Origin: Chlorokybus atmophyticus
Lineage: Eukaryota; Streptophyta; Chlorokybophyceae; Chlorokybales; Chlorokybaceae
NCBI GenBank assembly: GCA_009103225.1
Contig: RHPI01001327.1
Coordinates: 8,722 to 72,721 of the forward strand
Direction of reading: 5' to 3'
DNA: 64,000 nucleotides
This document shows, in pieces, positions 34,040 through 46,103 of this stretch. The stretch's first letter is position 1; every line of letters starts with the position of its first letter. The notes beneath the pieces are model-generated. The model was given only the letters and a program-made list of their open reading frames with translations, was not told the origin of the DNA and searched no databases. The translations under genes were made by a program, and so were the position numbers.

Positions 34040-36750
34040 ATGGTGAAGCCAGGCAGAGCGTCAGCAGCATCGACGCCCTGGTGGTTGCCTTGTTGTCCTT
34101 GTTGCGCTGGCCACGCATGCTGGCACAGCCCAAGCCACCCATTTCCGCTACAGCTTCACTTCCTGGCGCAAAGACACCAGCCCCAACGCTGGCCCCTGCG
34201 ATGTTGTCATCACCAGCATCCAGGTATGCAGTGCAGTGCGAACCATGCATGCGAACGCTGCATTTATGCACACGACACCCTTACAATTACAGTTACATTG
34301 TGCTTCAACCCCTGAGCTGGAGATTGAGCTACTTCTTCAAGAACCCTGCCAACCCGCCCTCCGTCGGCGACACCTTTAAGATACAAACAGCCCTTCTCTC
34401 TCTTGGCGACCGATCCAAACCCCGTAGTCTCACACTCGTTGTCACAGATGGGACAAACGCTGAGCGAGACATAGTAGAAGGCCAGGCTCAGGTATGGCAC
34501 ACACACGCACGCGCACACATGTGCCCCCACCCACGCATGCATGCGCGCTCGGGCTGACTTGCACATTGCGTGGCAGATCTCCAGGAGTTATAGCGGGCTT
34601 GGCCCGTACACGTTGTCCATCAACGACTGCTGCAGGTTTGGCAAATTGAAGAACTCCCCGAACAGCACCTTCACGGTGCAGACCGTCATCGACATGCACA
34701 ATGGCAACACCAGCGGCGTGGTCTCCACCTCGCCAGCCATCGTCCAGGTGGTCCGCCGGGGGCACGACAACACCATCCAGCTGCCTGTGCTTGACCCAGA
34801 CGTGGACTCCTTCACTTGCCGGCGTGCCACATCACTCGAGTCCGGCATTCTCAGTGACCCGAGCGCGATAGACACCCTCACAGCATCCCCCTCATGCGAG
34901 CTCAATTGGCGCACGGACGGGACCGTTGTTGGGAGTTGTACGCCGTGCAGGTAATCATCAAGGAGAACCACGACGGCAGCGCCCCCGCCAAGCACGCGCT
35001 GGACTTCATCGTGGAGATCGTGAGCCCGGTCCCGCAGCCACCCCTGTGCAGCATCCAGGACCCACTCCCGTCGCAGCGCATGCTCGAAGCCACGGGAGTC
35101 CAGTGTAACGTCCCCGTGGCGGATACCCTCACCCTCGGCATCAATGCTACGGCTAACGCGGACATCACTCCTCTCTACTCCATCACGCCTACCCCGGACG
35201 GCACCTTCGACATCGCCCCTCCCGCGGGTGTTGCGGTGCCTTCACCCCGACCACCGATAAAGGGCGTGTACTCACCGTGCAGGAGACCTTCCAGATCAGC
35301 TCGGGGGCCGATCTGCTGGAGACCGTCTGCTCCTTCACTGTCATCATCCAAGGTGAGCGTGTGTATGAGTTTGCCTGCTGTTGCGTGCGTGCGTGCTCGT
35401 GTGTGGTTCTTGTGCCACAGTGTGTGGTGTCTCCTTGTGCTGTGGGTCTCACCCCCAAGTCCTTCGTGCAGGATTTTGTTTCAGCAAGCCGGATGAGACG
35501 CCCTGTCCGGACGGCGTGTGCCGGGCCGCTGTTTGTGAGGTGCGTTTGTAGTCGTGTCGGCTACTAGCAAATGCACTAGGCTTGTGCGGCTGCGGTTGAT
35601 TCATGCTCCTTTGTGCTTCTTGCTCAGCCACTGCCGCCCCCGCCCCCATCACCCCCGCCCCCACCGCCATCACCCCCANNNNNNNNNNNNNNNNNNNNNN
35701 NNNNNNNNNNNNNNNNNNNNNNNNNNNNNNNNNNNNNNNNNNNNNNNNNNNNNNNNNNNNNNNNNNNNNNNNNNNNNNNNNNNNNNNNNNNNNNNNNNNN
35801 NNNNNNNNNNNNNNNNNNNNNNNNNNNNNNNNNNNNNNNNNNNNNNNNNNNNNNNNNNNNNNNNNNNNNNNNNNNNNNNNNNNNNNNNNNNNNNNNNNNN
35901 NNNNNNNNNNNNNNNNNNNNNNNNNNNNNNNNNNNNNNNNNNNNNNNNNCCCCATCCCCACCGCCATCGCCTCCACCCCCGTCACCACCCCCACCACTGG
36001 TAAGTACACACGTGGAGGGGTGTGCAGCAAGTGTGCATGCATGCATGTGGGACTGCATGCCACTTCAAGGCTTACCAGCATTAACTTACTCTTTGATTGC
36101 GCACACAGTCTGCAAGCCCAACCCTTGTGGACCCCTATGGTCGTTGCAAGCCTGTGACTGGCGGCGGATATCGCTGCATCCACCAACATGGATTCTACGA
36201 ACATGTGCGTGAACTTTGACGTTGCTGTCAGTGTGGCTGCCACGCGTGCATGTGTGCATGCGTGTGTGTGCATGTGCGGGCGTGAGTGCATGCATGCTTG
36301 AGTGCCTGCCTGCACCTTGCTTTCATTCACTGGGCCGCTGCTTGTGCAGAAGCGTCTTGACGGCACCAAGGTGTGCAAGTCCTTTTGCTCGAAGCCAGTG
36401 TCCACGGGGCTGTGGCAGACTCCCCCGCTGCATCGCATCAGATGGTTCAAGCACAGCGTCCCCGACGCCGACACCTGCTGCCACAAGTGCAAGTCCAACC
36501 TCGCCTGCCAGTATTGGTCATACTACACCGGCGACGGTCATTACAGCAATGTGCGGATGCATACATGCAACAGCACACACGCACGCACGCATGCACGCAC
36601 GCATACAAGCATGTATGCGTGTCTCACATCTGCTGCTGGCTGCAGGACTGCAAGCTCTTTGGTCGCGGCAACAATGCCAACATATTTTATGGCAACGCTG
36701 AGCTTAACACCAGCGACGACGCATGGGTTGCTGGCAAGATGTGCGGCTGA
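34040..36750 (+). pseudogene. Secreted modular protein (PPSPP hinge, Cys-rich C-terminus), frame broken
   Basis: Extracellular-matrix or surface protein in green-algal style. Segments in order: ATG at 34040 with a signal peptide (GGCLVVLVALATHAGTAQA); ATHFRYSFTSWRKD (exon to 34223); SWRLSYFF...VGDTF (about 34317-34491); GLGPYTLSINDCCRFGKLKN (34577 on); LYAVQVIIKENHDGS to 35352; FCFSKPDETPCPDGVC (35472-35539); a Pro-Ser hinge (35628-35999, containing the gap); GRCKPVTGGGYRC (36109-36204); and a PAN/apple-like Cys domain (36350-36550, 36646-36750, CCHKCKSNLACQYW, stop TGA). The reading frame must shift at about 34070, 34223, 34930 and 35233, and perhaps 36130, to keep the family pattern. Several of these sit in C or G runs. 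Either a young pseudogene or base errors. The middle domain is a family I recall from algal genomes but cannot name. Confidence 0.55.
35679..35949. other. Assembly gap (271 N) in a proline-rich repeat
   Basis: Undetermined bases interrupt a CCN-rich repeat coding for Pro-Ser hinge residues. The gap length may be nominal, so the hinge length is unknown. Confidence 0.99.
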
Positions 36751-37515
36751 CCCAACTCTATCCGCACCAACCTCTACAGCTGCAACCAGCGAATACACGC
36801 TTGGCAGCTGGTTTAAGAGTGTATATAGCAGTAGGAATAAGCGCAATCAGCTTGAGCGTATAGTTCAGCTATGATGGGTGATGAGACACCGCATGCGCCC
36901 ATGGTTTGTAAGTAGGGTATACAAGGGTGTGTGATGAAAATGCAAAGCGTCTTTGGGTTACTTGCATGTGTTCATTGGTACTGTGTTTACCGCAGTCCCA
37001 ACACCAGTCTCTGGAACAGCTGCTGTCAACGCACTAGCCATGTACACAAGCATGCACTGACACATTTGGTCCAAGGTGTAGAATTGCCGGGCAATACTTC
37101 AACTAGTTATATCTCAGTCAGCAGCAACAATGCGTGTGCATGTACATGTACTGTCCACACCCACACTGTCACTTGTTATACGCACCCTGCAGGAACAGCA
37201 CACCAATGTGGCCACCTTCATAGATATAGCAGCGTGGTTATGGTGGTGGTTGGTAGCGCTGCTTTCACTCTCCTGCATCAACTGCTACCTGTGAACAGTA
37301 CAACTGCGCATATTCACTCGTAGCAACATGGTTGAACAACCTGTTGACTCGCGAGCCAGTGTCCACATTGTCAGTGCTGTAGCTTTGAAATCCACAATTA
37401 GCAAGATGCAGCAGTGTGCTGCCAACTAATGTTGATGCTCCCTCCCTGCCCATCCAACGGCGCAATGTGCGCCATAACTAGCAATAACACAACAGACCAC
37501 ACTACCATGCAGCAA
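36751..37515. other. Convergent intergenic region, no gene seen
   Basis: Lies between two converging genes and should hold both 3' UTRs. No coding pattern was recognised. Confidence 0.5.
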
Positions 37516-40500
37516 TCAGAAGTGCTTGGAAGTCCTGTCTGCCAGAGGGCTACCGGGCTGCGATGGCGGTGGTTGCTGCAGCTGCGTGCGCGGGCTGAGC
37601 AACATTCCGTACGGTTCCCCCGCAGGACTCCGAGGCGACTCCTGCTGCTGCAGATGCTGCTGCTGTGGTGGCGGCTGACTCATCAGCATCATCGACCCCC
37701 GGCCCCCACGCCCGCCGCTCCCGCCACTCGCCTTTGCAATGTGGATGGACTGTCGCACCGCCCTGTCCGGCATTGCCATCAACACCTCTTGCGCGGTAGC
37801 CGCCTGCTTCGGCAACGCAAAGGACTTGCGCCTTCTGCAATGATACAGCAGATGTTATGCGTTGTGAGTGTGACATGTGTGTTGCAGAAGGCAAAACACA
37901 TGCTGTCACTCAACTCACCCGCGATCAAGTCCGGGCTGCTGCTGTTGGGAGGGGCCAGGTGGGTCAACCGGCTGCTGCTGCTGTTGTAGCTGCTGATGTA
38001 GTTGCTGCTGTTGTTGCTGCTGCTGCAACTGCTGTTGTTGCAACTGCTGCGCGACGCCCCATATGTCCGCAAGCTCGTTGCCCACAAGCGAGGGCCGTGT
38101 GGCCATCAGCTGCCGCTGCTGGAGAAGGTGCGGTGGCTGCAAGTGCTCGGGGCTTGTGGCCACACGCAAGGAGATGGACTTGCGTCTTGTCAACATCTGA
38201 GAGCCCTGTGCAACGGGGCGTGAGTCCACATGGCATGACACATGGAGCTCCAAGCGCCAACAACCTCACTCACCCCGGCGTGTGGTGGGGATGTGGAGGT
38301 GTGTGTCGAGGAGGGATCCTGCTGCAGTGGCATGATGATGCCTTGAGGCGCTTGCTGCTGCTGCAACAACATACCTAAGCTGCCCATGCCTGGGGCGGTG
38401 CCCATGTGGCGGGCGCTTGGGAACGCCATCGACTGACGGGGGGGAGCAGAACCTCGTCTACCCCCTCCTCCTTGTCCCGTTGGTGATAGAGGCGTTTTGG
38501 GATACATCATCATGCTGTTGCCCGCAGCATGCTGATCCCGCACAGACGGATGGTCCGGGCCTCCGTTCATGTTCATGCTCTGCAATGGCGGGGACATCAG
38601 GCCGACTGCTATGGAGTCCCTGTGGGACCTTCTTGGTGACTGGAGCTGGGCCATCATGCTCATGGGTGGCTGGGCCCCACCGGGCGATACAACGTAGCCC
38701 GCAGCAATTGTGTCGGCCAGCACTTGAGGGCTGACAACCCCTATGGATGGTCCTCGGCCGGACCCGCGCCGGGGCGAGTTGCCGTGCGATTCTGAGCCAT
38801 TGCTTGCACCTAAGAGAGATATACAACAGATTAGATACACAGTCGTTGTCCTGCAAGCTGGGCAAAGAGGAGAAAGTACACATACCAACGGGGACAACTC
38901 CACCTCGCGCTGACATTGGCAGCATCGTTGAAGGCATGTCCAGCTGGTGCGGCTGTGGTTGCGAGGGAGCCGTCTCGGTGTTGTTGCCGCCATTGATGCC
39001 GGCATCGATGTGGCCGGCAGCATTAGACTCGGACCAGCTGCCTTTGCCAGTGCCGGGGACAATGATGCTGCTGTTCCTGCTGCTGACTTCGGGCTTGCTG
39101 TTGCGCTTTTGGTTCTTCTCGGGGGGCATAATGGCCACCGCATACGCTGCGGTGGCGGCATACTTGAAGCTGCGGGACTTGTGCGATTGGCTCCCTGCAG
39201 GCGAAGACAACAACATCGCCTGCTGCCGCGAGCTGCCGGCCCTGCTTACCCGTCGCAGCCAGTTGCGTGTCTTGCTAATCACGCCAGCCACGATGCCGCT
39301 CTGCTGTTGCTCGTCCAAGTGATGCCCCTGCGTGTACTCGCTTGAGTGCTGAGTTACAGACAAGGAACACACAATGCACACGTGCACCCACCTCTTGCTG
39401 GCTCGAACCATTGGATGGCAAGCGCAGCAAGTAATCTCGTGTTGGGGTGTTGGGGTTTGTGCTGTACTCCGTTATCCAATCCGCAGCATCGCCAGCTGTC
39501 CCCGAGTCTGGCAACGGAGGTAAGCAAGTGCATATCATCAGTCAACCAGCCTACCAACACAACAGCAAGCCCACATGCACCGACTTGTACCATGCGCACC
39601 TATGGGGGAAAGCTGCGCAGAACGCGTCACAACGGAGCGCTGGCTGGACGTAGAGTTCGTGCGGGACGACACGACCTGCTGCTGCATGTTGCCGTTCCAG
39701 AGGGCAGGACCGGGGATTTGAGTAAAAGACCTGCAGCCCACAGCGGTTGATACAGTGCACGTATGGTGTGAATAGAATAAGACAAGTTTGCAGGAATGTG
39801 TGGTGTACCTTTGAGGAGTTCTATCACCAGTGTGTTCGGATGCAGGGAGGCTGGCGGCGTCATCCCTGGCGGCTTGAACCTGCTCTATGTTTTGCTGCTC
39901 AACGCCCTCACCGGGCCCGCCGTTGTAGCCAGTGTCATCTACGGCGGTGCCGCCATGCTCGAGGTACTTAACGAACATCTCGTGGACCTCCTGCTTGGCG
40001 ACAATGTCAGTGGAAAACTGGAAGGCTACAATGGAGGCAATGACCCACGCAAGGAATGCCCCCGTGATGCGGCCCTGCGCCTTCATCTCCGCCATGCCGG
40101 ACCACGTCTGCATCACCGCCATCCCGAGCAAGAAGTACCCCACTGCTCTGTGCAGCCTCCGCCAGTGTATTGTTGTCTTCTCATGTCGCACTGCGAGCCA
40201 CCCAAACAGATACTGCGGCAGTGTGGCTGTTACGATGAACACTGACGCGATGCCATGTGTCGTGTAGAAGTGCCGCGACGTGGCCGTGTAGCCCAGCACC
40301 ACACCCGTCACGCCCATCATAAGCACTACAGTCTGCAAAGCCTGATGCGCAAACACCCAATGCTTCCACCCGCGTCCAAACCGAGCGATGAAGACTGAAA
40401 TGACGGATATCACAATCCACGCTACGCTCATGATCACGCCATGCGCTACAAGCATCCTTTTGTGGGCGCTGTTCTGCACAGAGAGCGAGCGCAATGAGCT

Positions 40501-43500
40501 GCTTTACTGTTTTCTCATATCAAATGACCTGTCCAAGCATGAACACTACCTCAGTAGGTGAACTGGGCGCCGGGGCGGGAGCGGGTGCCTCATAACTGGT
40601 ATTGGCCAGCAGGTTTGTCGTGTACATGCCCCTGTTTGAGGTGCCATGATACAAAAGTGTGTCATCCGTGGCGTGCCACGCATATATCACCTTGGTGAGC
40701 TTTGAGGCAATGTCCCTGTCCTTGGCATCACCCGTCACGAGCTTGCGCATGAATACAATAGTGGTACCGGCGGATGTTTGCGTCCCCGAGTATGAGAGCA
40801 CGTCGCTCGTGCCTCCAATGCTGGTGTCGAGGGTGGGAGTGACCGTAGATGTTGACCAGTAGTCACTGATATGTGCGCCGCTCGCGTCCACGTAGCCAAT
40901 GTACATGTCCGCATTGCTCATTGCCGTGTCATCAGGGTCGAACCCAACTCCCAGCCAACCGGTGCCTGGGGAGGTCATTTGGAACTCTATTGTGTCCGTC
41001 GTTACCAGCTTCCATGCCAGCTGAAAGCCATCGGCTTTCCCCAAGTGGCCAGTGTACCCGTCTGTAGGCGGGGAAGGTGCGCTCTGTGGAGAGCACGCAC
41101 AACCACATGAACACATTTACAAGAGGCAAACTGTTGACATGACGTGGTGCATCGCGCATACCGATGTTGGGGCAGGGGCTGTTGTATTCGCTCCAAAGGT
41201 AACCTGTACCACATGGAGTAACCTTAGTTAAGCCACATTATGAACGCACTTATCAAGTTGGGACTTACCAGTGCACCATGCACTGGCAACATGTTATCAT
41301 TATATGTTGCTCATTGAATCAATACCATGTCACCAGTTACAAGCGACATGTACGCAATCCGCATGGGTCTTTGCATGCTGTACAGCCTGTGACACTGCTC
41401 ACCTGTCCGGGTGAGCGGTTAGCAGAGCCATGGTATGTGAGGGTGGTCACAGTGGGGTTGTACGCATAGATGATGTCAACAGGGCCGCTCGTGGCTATAA
41501 CTCGATCGTACGGGTCACCTGTGTCGAGCTTGCGTGCAAAAGATATTGTAGTGTACCCGTCCGCAGTGGACCCGCTTAGCGCCATAACGCTGTTCTGCCC
41601 TCCTCGCACTGTGTCCAACACGGGAGTAGCATAATTGTCGGCCCAATAGTCGTTAACCACAACACTCCCGTCCGATGCAGAGATGTATCCGATGGTGATG
41701 TCCGCGCCAACCATGCCACCTGAAGGCCCTGCAAGCCCGAACCCAACCCAACCTGTGCCGTGCGCGGTGGCATTGATGGTGATGGTGTCGCCAACAATAC
41801 GCCACCATAATCGGTACGCCCCATTGAGGAAAGTGGCGGAATTGCCTGTGTCCCCGCCCGTACTGTTGCCGCTCGAGTCCGTGCACAGGGTGGTCTGATC
41901 CTGCCTCACAAACAGATTCCGCGGGAGGTACTGTATGTCGGTGTTGCGCAGAATAACGTCCCGCAAGCGCGTTGAACGAATGACCGTCAACTCATCATCG
42001 GTAAACAGTCTGCAATGCGGCAAAACAGTCAGTCTCGTACCAACATCAACGCTTGCATCACAACCGTTGTGTACAGCCGTACCCATTCTCTCTGCTTTCA
42101 AAATAATAGCGGTCCCCATCGCGTATGCGTGTGTACTGGTCTTTTAGGGAAGTATAGTACAGCTCGCCGAGGTTGGAGTCGTTCACATGGTCCTCGGCGG
42201 TGCCGGCAATGTATGGATCGAGGTTGTCCACGCTGCCGTACACGTCCTGGAGGGCCTGCTGCGTGAAGGGGTCGGACGTAATCTCCGCGAAGGATGTGAC
42301 GGGTTTGAGGCCGAAGGCCTTCCGGCATGTGTTGTAGTCGGGGATGCCGTGATCACGCCCTCGCTGGATGTTGGTTGCGACTAGGTCCACTGCACCGGTC
42401 CCGGGGTTGCCGAAGAGGTAATCCTTGATGGCGGAGTCGAATTGCGCGTCCACATGCATGGCCACACGCACGGTAAGGCCACGCACAATGGGCTCAATGC
42501 CGGCTGTCATGGTGTGCATGGGCGCGAAGAAAGTCTCACGCAGGAGAAGGTGACCTTCCGGGCACTCGCGCTCGGCATCATCGGTGCGGAAGATGATGCC
42601 TCCAACCTCACTGTGGCCGTAACGGTACGCCACCGTTGAGAAGAAGAGGTCCACTGTTGGGTTCACGTCCGGTTTGTACCCAGTGTACTCTGGAATCACC
42701 ATCCCGAGGGCAGGGAGGTACTCGTAGAAGCATATCATTTGCAAGAATGCAATGTTCCACTTGCGCGCCTCGTGGTACAGCTGGTCTTCAGTCCACGTTG
42801 GGTGATTCACCTTGAGCTCTGTTGCGAGGCGATTGTGCTCGCGCATGAAGATGGTGTGCAGCACCATGGTGGGCCCGTTAACATTGCCACGTACGTCTCC
42901 CGCCGCCAGCATTACGGGCTCTATGTGTGCAGCGTCCGCCATCACCAACCCAAACAAGTCGCGCGGAAGCAGTCCGTTCTCAGACTTCACGTGACCATCA
43001 TGGTATGTGCGCAGCAGGTTTGCGCGTGCGCTGCTCTCCCTGCATCCGCCGACACTTGTCGGCTGGACGCACATGGACACGCGCGTGCACACGAAGGACG
43101 CACAGACAAAGACGAACACGCACACGCTCTCCCATCGCATCATGTCATCAAAAGTCCACAACAGCGCACGACAATTCTTACCCATAAACCATGCTCGCAT
43201 CAACGAACGCAGTGATTTGATTTTCAAGCCCACGAGGCCGTCCTGCAAGACAAATAAATGAGCGCGAGGTAAAGCGGGAGGTAAAGGGCCAAACGACATG
43301 CAAACGTAGGTGTTGTGCAAGAATGCTTCAGTGCTTTGACACCTTCCGCGGAGTAGTCATGGAACGAAGAGCGCTGAAAGGCTATGGTAGCGTTGCCTGT
43401 ACAAGCTCGGTCGAAGTAGTAGTCACATCTAGGCACCGGGATGGGTTCATTTTCCCCGCTGCAAACACACAATGAAGGTAAACGCCCCAGTTCCGCTGTG

Positions 43501-44689
43501 CATGTCTGCATGGCAGCAACTGCTTACGTGTTTGGTCCGCTCGCTCCAGTGTGCGTGATGTCATGATCAAAGAATTGCCCCTGTATAGGCAGACAACCCT
43601 TATCAGATCAAAAGTTGGGCATGTGCTTAGTGTACCAACGGCGTACAATGTATGTGAGCAGGTCGGTGGAGCGTCGAGCCGACCGCTTTGGGTTAATGAC
43701 GGCCTGCTGGCTCAACCGGTCTGAGACGGCGCGCGGGCTTGGGCGAGACCCGTCACTGCCGGGCATCTGCGAGATTCCGTCTAGGTACCCTGCCGGCACC
43801 GGGTCCCGAATCTCCTCCGACTTTGCCGCCCTGCAGGTTGAGCGTGTATTTGTACGTGCAGACGAAAATCAATCAGCAGCATTGTGTTACCACTGGTAGC
43901 CAAAGCAGCCAAATCAAACACCACTGGTTGCGTGCCTTAACACGGGCTGCTCAAAGCTTTGTGCGCTGCAGCTTGTGAGCTTGCTGGTCAGTTGTGCGAC
44001 CACTAACCAAGACACAAGCTATCCACACGTACATTTCTGGGTGTCAAGTCTTACAGCTTGCTGTGGTGCTGCAGCGGATCAGAGGTTTTTCATTTGTGAA
44101 GAATTGATCAACAGCTGGCATCCAGGATTGATGCTGGCAGCTAGCTTTCACTGCTGACTGCTGTTGAATAGCGCTACTAACAGGTGAAAGACTGCTGTAT
44201 AATGCCTCATTCCTGCTTATGCTGGTACTGTACAGCAAGCGCAGTGCGAAAATGATTGCAAGCGGACTCTGTGCTTAGGGCGTGGTTCTTCAGCTGCTGC
44301 TTGCTGTCTGCTCGAGTCAGTTACATAAGGCGAGCTGAGCTCACATGGAAGCAGCGAGTGATTGTGGTGTTGTACACGGTTCCAACAGAAGCGCAAGTGC
44401 AGTTATAACACCACGTCAAAGAGAAGACGAACTGGGCACCGAGCTGTTGAACACTAAGCTTGCCAGTGTTGCAAGCAAAGACACTTAAAAGAGGAGAGAT
44501 ATGAAAACGAGAGATCAGGATCTCATCCAGCACAGCAAGTGATGTCACCCACCCCCACTCGGGATGCCCTATGTTGTTGCCCCATCCGTCAAAAGCGTAA
44601 TGGTTGGCTGGATCCACCTGCCCGTCCACCACACGCCAGGAGGCGGCCACCAGCACCAGCAGCACCAGCAGCGCCGCCGGCTCCCTCAT
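37516..44689 (-). CDS. Haem peroxidase-DOMON-DOMON-cytochrome b561 fusion
   Basis: Predicted plasma-membrane redox enzyme, 1735 residues. Exons (minus): 44689-44553, 43830-43647, 43580-43528, 43458-43343, 43242-43182, 43039-42083, 42009-41403, 41203-41162, 41083-40550, 40473-39809, 39730-39600, 39507-39392, 39348-38886, 38809-38274, 38205-37919, 37834-37516; every phase closes. A signal peptide (about 1-24) precedes an animal-type (peroxidase-cyclooxygenase superfamily) domain to about 540. It has FDGWGNNIGHPEWG as in DUOX, distal Asp112-His113 in GQFFDHDIT, Ca-loop TAFVDAS, catalytic Arg234, and proximal His252 in MREHNRLA. The MPO ester-forming Glu is Val237. DOMON 1 (about 560-700) and DOMON 2 (about 735-880) each carry the Met and YHG..NR haem ligands. 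The b561 domain (898-1080) has all four His (908, 940, 970, 1005). A tail of about 620 residues is Gln-rich with RRxS motifs. Substrates are inferred. Confidence 0.9.
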
Positions 44690-45117
44690 ACCGATGATGA
44701 ACAAGGCGGAGGTACTATCTTACCAGTAGGCGCCTGCGCCTAAGCATTATCTCCGCGCCCAACACCCTCCGCCGCCACCTGGCCCGCCCTGGCTTGGCCT
44801 GGCCTGGCCTGGCTCCACCAGCAGCAGCAAGTGGGAGAAAGCGGACGCCGATACCAGCGGTTTTTGCCGCAGCAAGTGGCATCATTAAAGCCGTTTCTAA
44901 CGAGCAAGCGTAACGACCGCCGTATCGCATTAAGGCAATCATACCCTATACAATGCAAGCTATACTTGGTGTCATGAATGCAAGTTAGCTGTGGTTAAGA
45001 CTGAATCGCCGTCACGTGCTACGGCGGCCAAAACGATATCAACTATTTAGGAGATAAGTGCATTCAGCTGGCGATATCACTTGCGGACCCAGCATTAGGG
45101 TTTGCGGGTGTTTGCGG
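44690..45117. promoter_or_regulatory. Divergent promoter region of the peroxidase fusion and small membrane protein
   Basis: 428 bp between opposed start codons, without coding pattern. It includes four tandem CCTGG/CTTGG units (44788-44812). Both transcripts must start here; no defined element is asserted. Confidence 0.45.
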
Positions 45118-45433
45118 ATGGGGGTGTGGTCGGCCGTGTTGGGGGCGGTGCTCGTGGAGGCGGCGGTTAAAAGCGCAGTAGCTGCGCTGAGCTCAGGTAT
45201 GTGCGTGTGAGTACATAATGACCGCCGCATGGTCGGATTCGCTTCCGCCAGCTGGTGTGGCAAATTGCCCGTGCGCTTTTCTGGTTGAGTCGCCAGCCAT
45301 GTCCATTGGCCGGCTTGGAAGCAGCATGCTTTTGGGTTTTTGTGCTATCTGGCTGTTTGTTTCCGTACTTGCGTGCTTTCACTTTGACACGCAAGAAAAT
45401 GCACTCAGTGATAAATTATTGCCGCCAGCTTAA
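45118..45433 (+). CDS. Small single-helix membrane protein, unknown function
   Basis: Two exons, 45118-45196 and 45297-45433, join through a GT-AG intron into 71 residues starting MGVWSAVLGAVLVEAAV and ending at TAA. One hydrophobic helix, SSMLLGFCAIWLFVSVLACF, lies at about residues 34-53. The first half is Ala/Val-rich and could be an organelle-targeting helix. I do not recognise a family. The gene sits 155 bp upstream of the NOT2 start on the same strand, so it could instead be part of a long NOT2 5' UTR. The open frame surviving an intron is the main support. Confidence 0.4.
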
Positions 45434-45588
45434 CAACCAACATCTAGGGCTTTACCTGGGAGATCTGCTGAAGTGAGCGGCAAGTGTTGCTGTTGTTCGT
45501 GTGGTTGATCATCGTTCAGTTGTTGGTGGTGTATGCCGGCGGCGGAGGGGATGAGCGGGTGCCATTCCCTGTGGCTGCGCTGGTTGTG

Positions 45589-46071
45589 ATGCCCGTTGCA
45601 GCCCCCGTGGTGACGGCAGAAGGGCTGTTGCACGGCGGAGCCCCCCAGCGCGATGCGCGGAAGATGCATGATAGTGAAAACGATTCTATCATGTATTTCT
45701 ACAACGCCAGACAGGACAGCGGAAAGGATGTGAGTGGAGCTGCAGTTTGCCATCATCCCATTCATTGTGCTCGTTGCGTCACAGAGCACTGAGAGTTTCT
45801 TGCTTGGTAGTTATCGCTGATGTAGGCACAGTTGTGTATATTACCAAACTCCTAACTTTATGTTCTGACTGCAGATGGGCGGGTTAGGGTATTCAGGAAA
45901 CCCTGCGGGCATGTTGAGCGCAGGTAACGCTGCTTAGGCTTATGTTACGCTACCATCCAATCCACTTCGCTGAATTGCGGTGCACCACCAGGCGCAGCCA
46001 GCATGCCAGGGTTGCAAGCGAATTTCAACGCATTGCAGTCACGCATGTCAGGCATGCCTAGTTCACAGCAA

Positions 46072-46103
<32 letters not shown>

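Noticed and set aside
35449-36498. 349-codon minus-strand frame across the N gap
   Set aside because: Most of it is undetermined bases; the rest is antisense to the Pro-Ser hinge.
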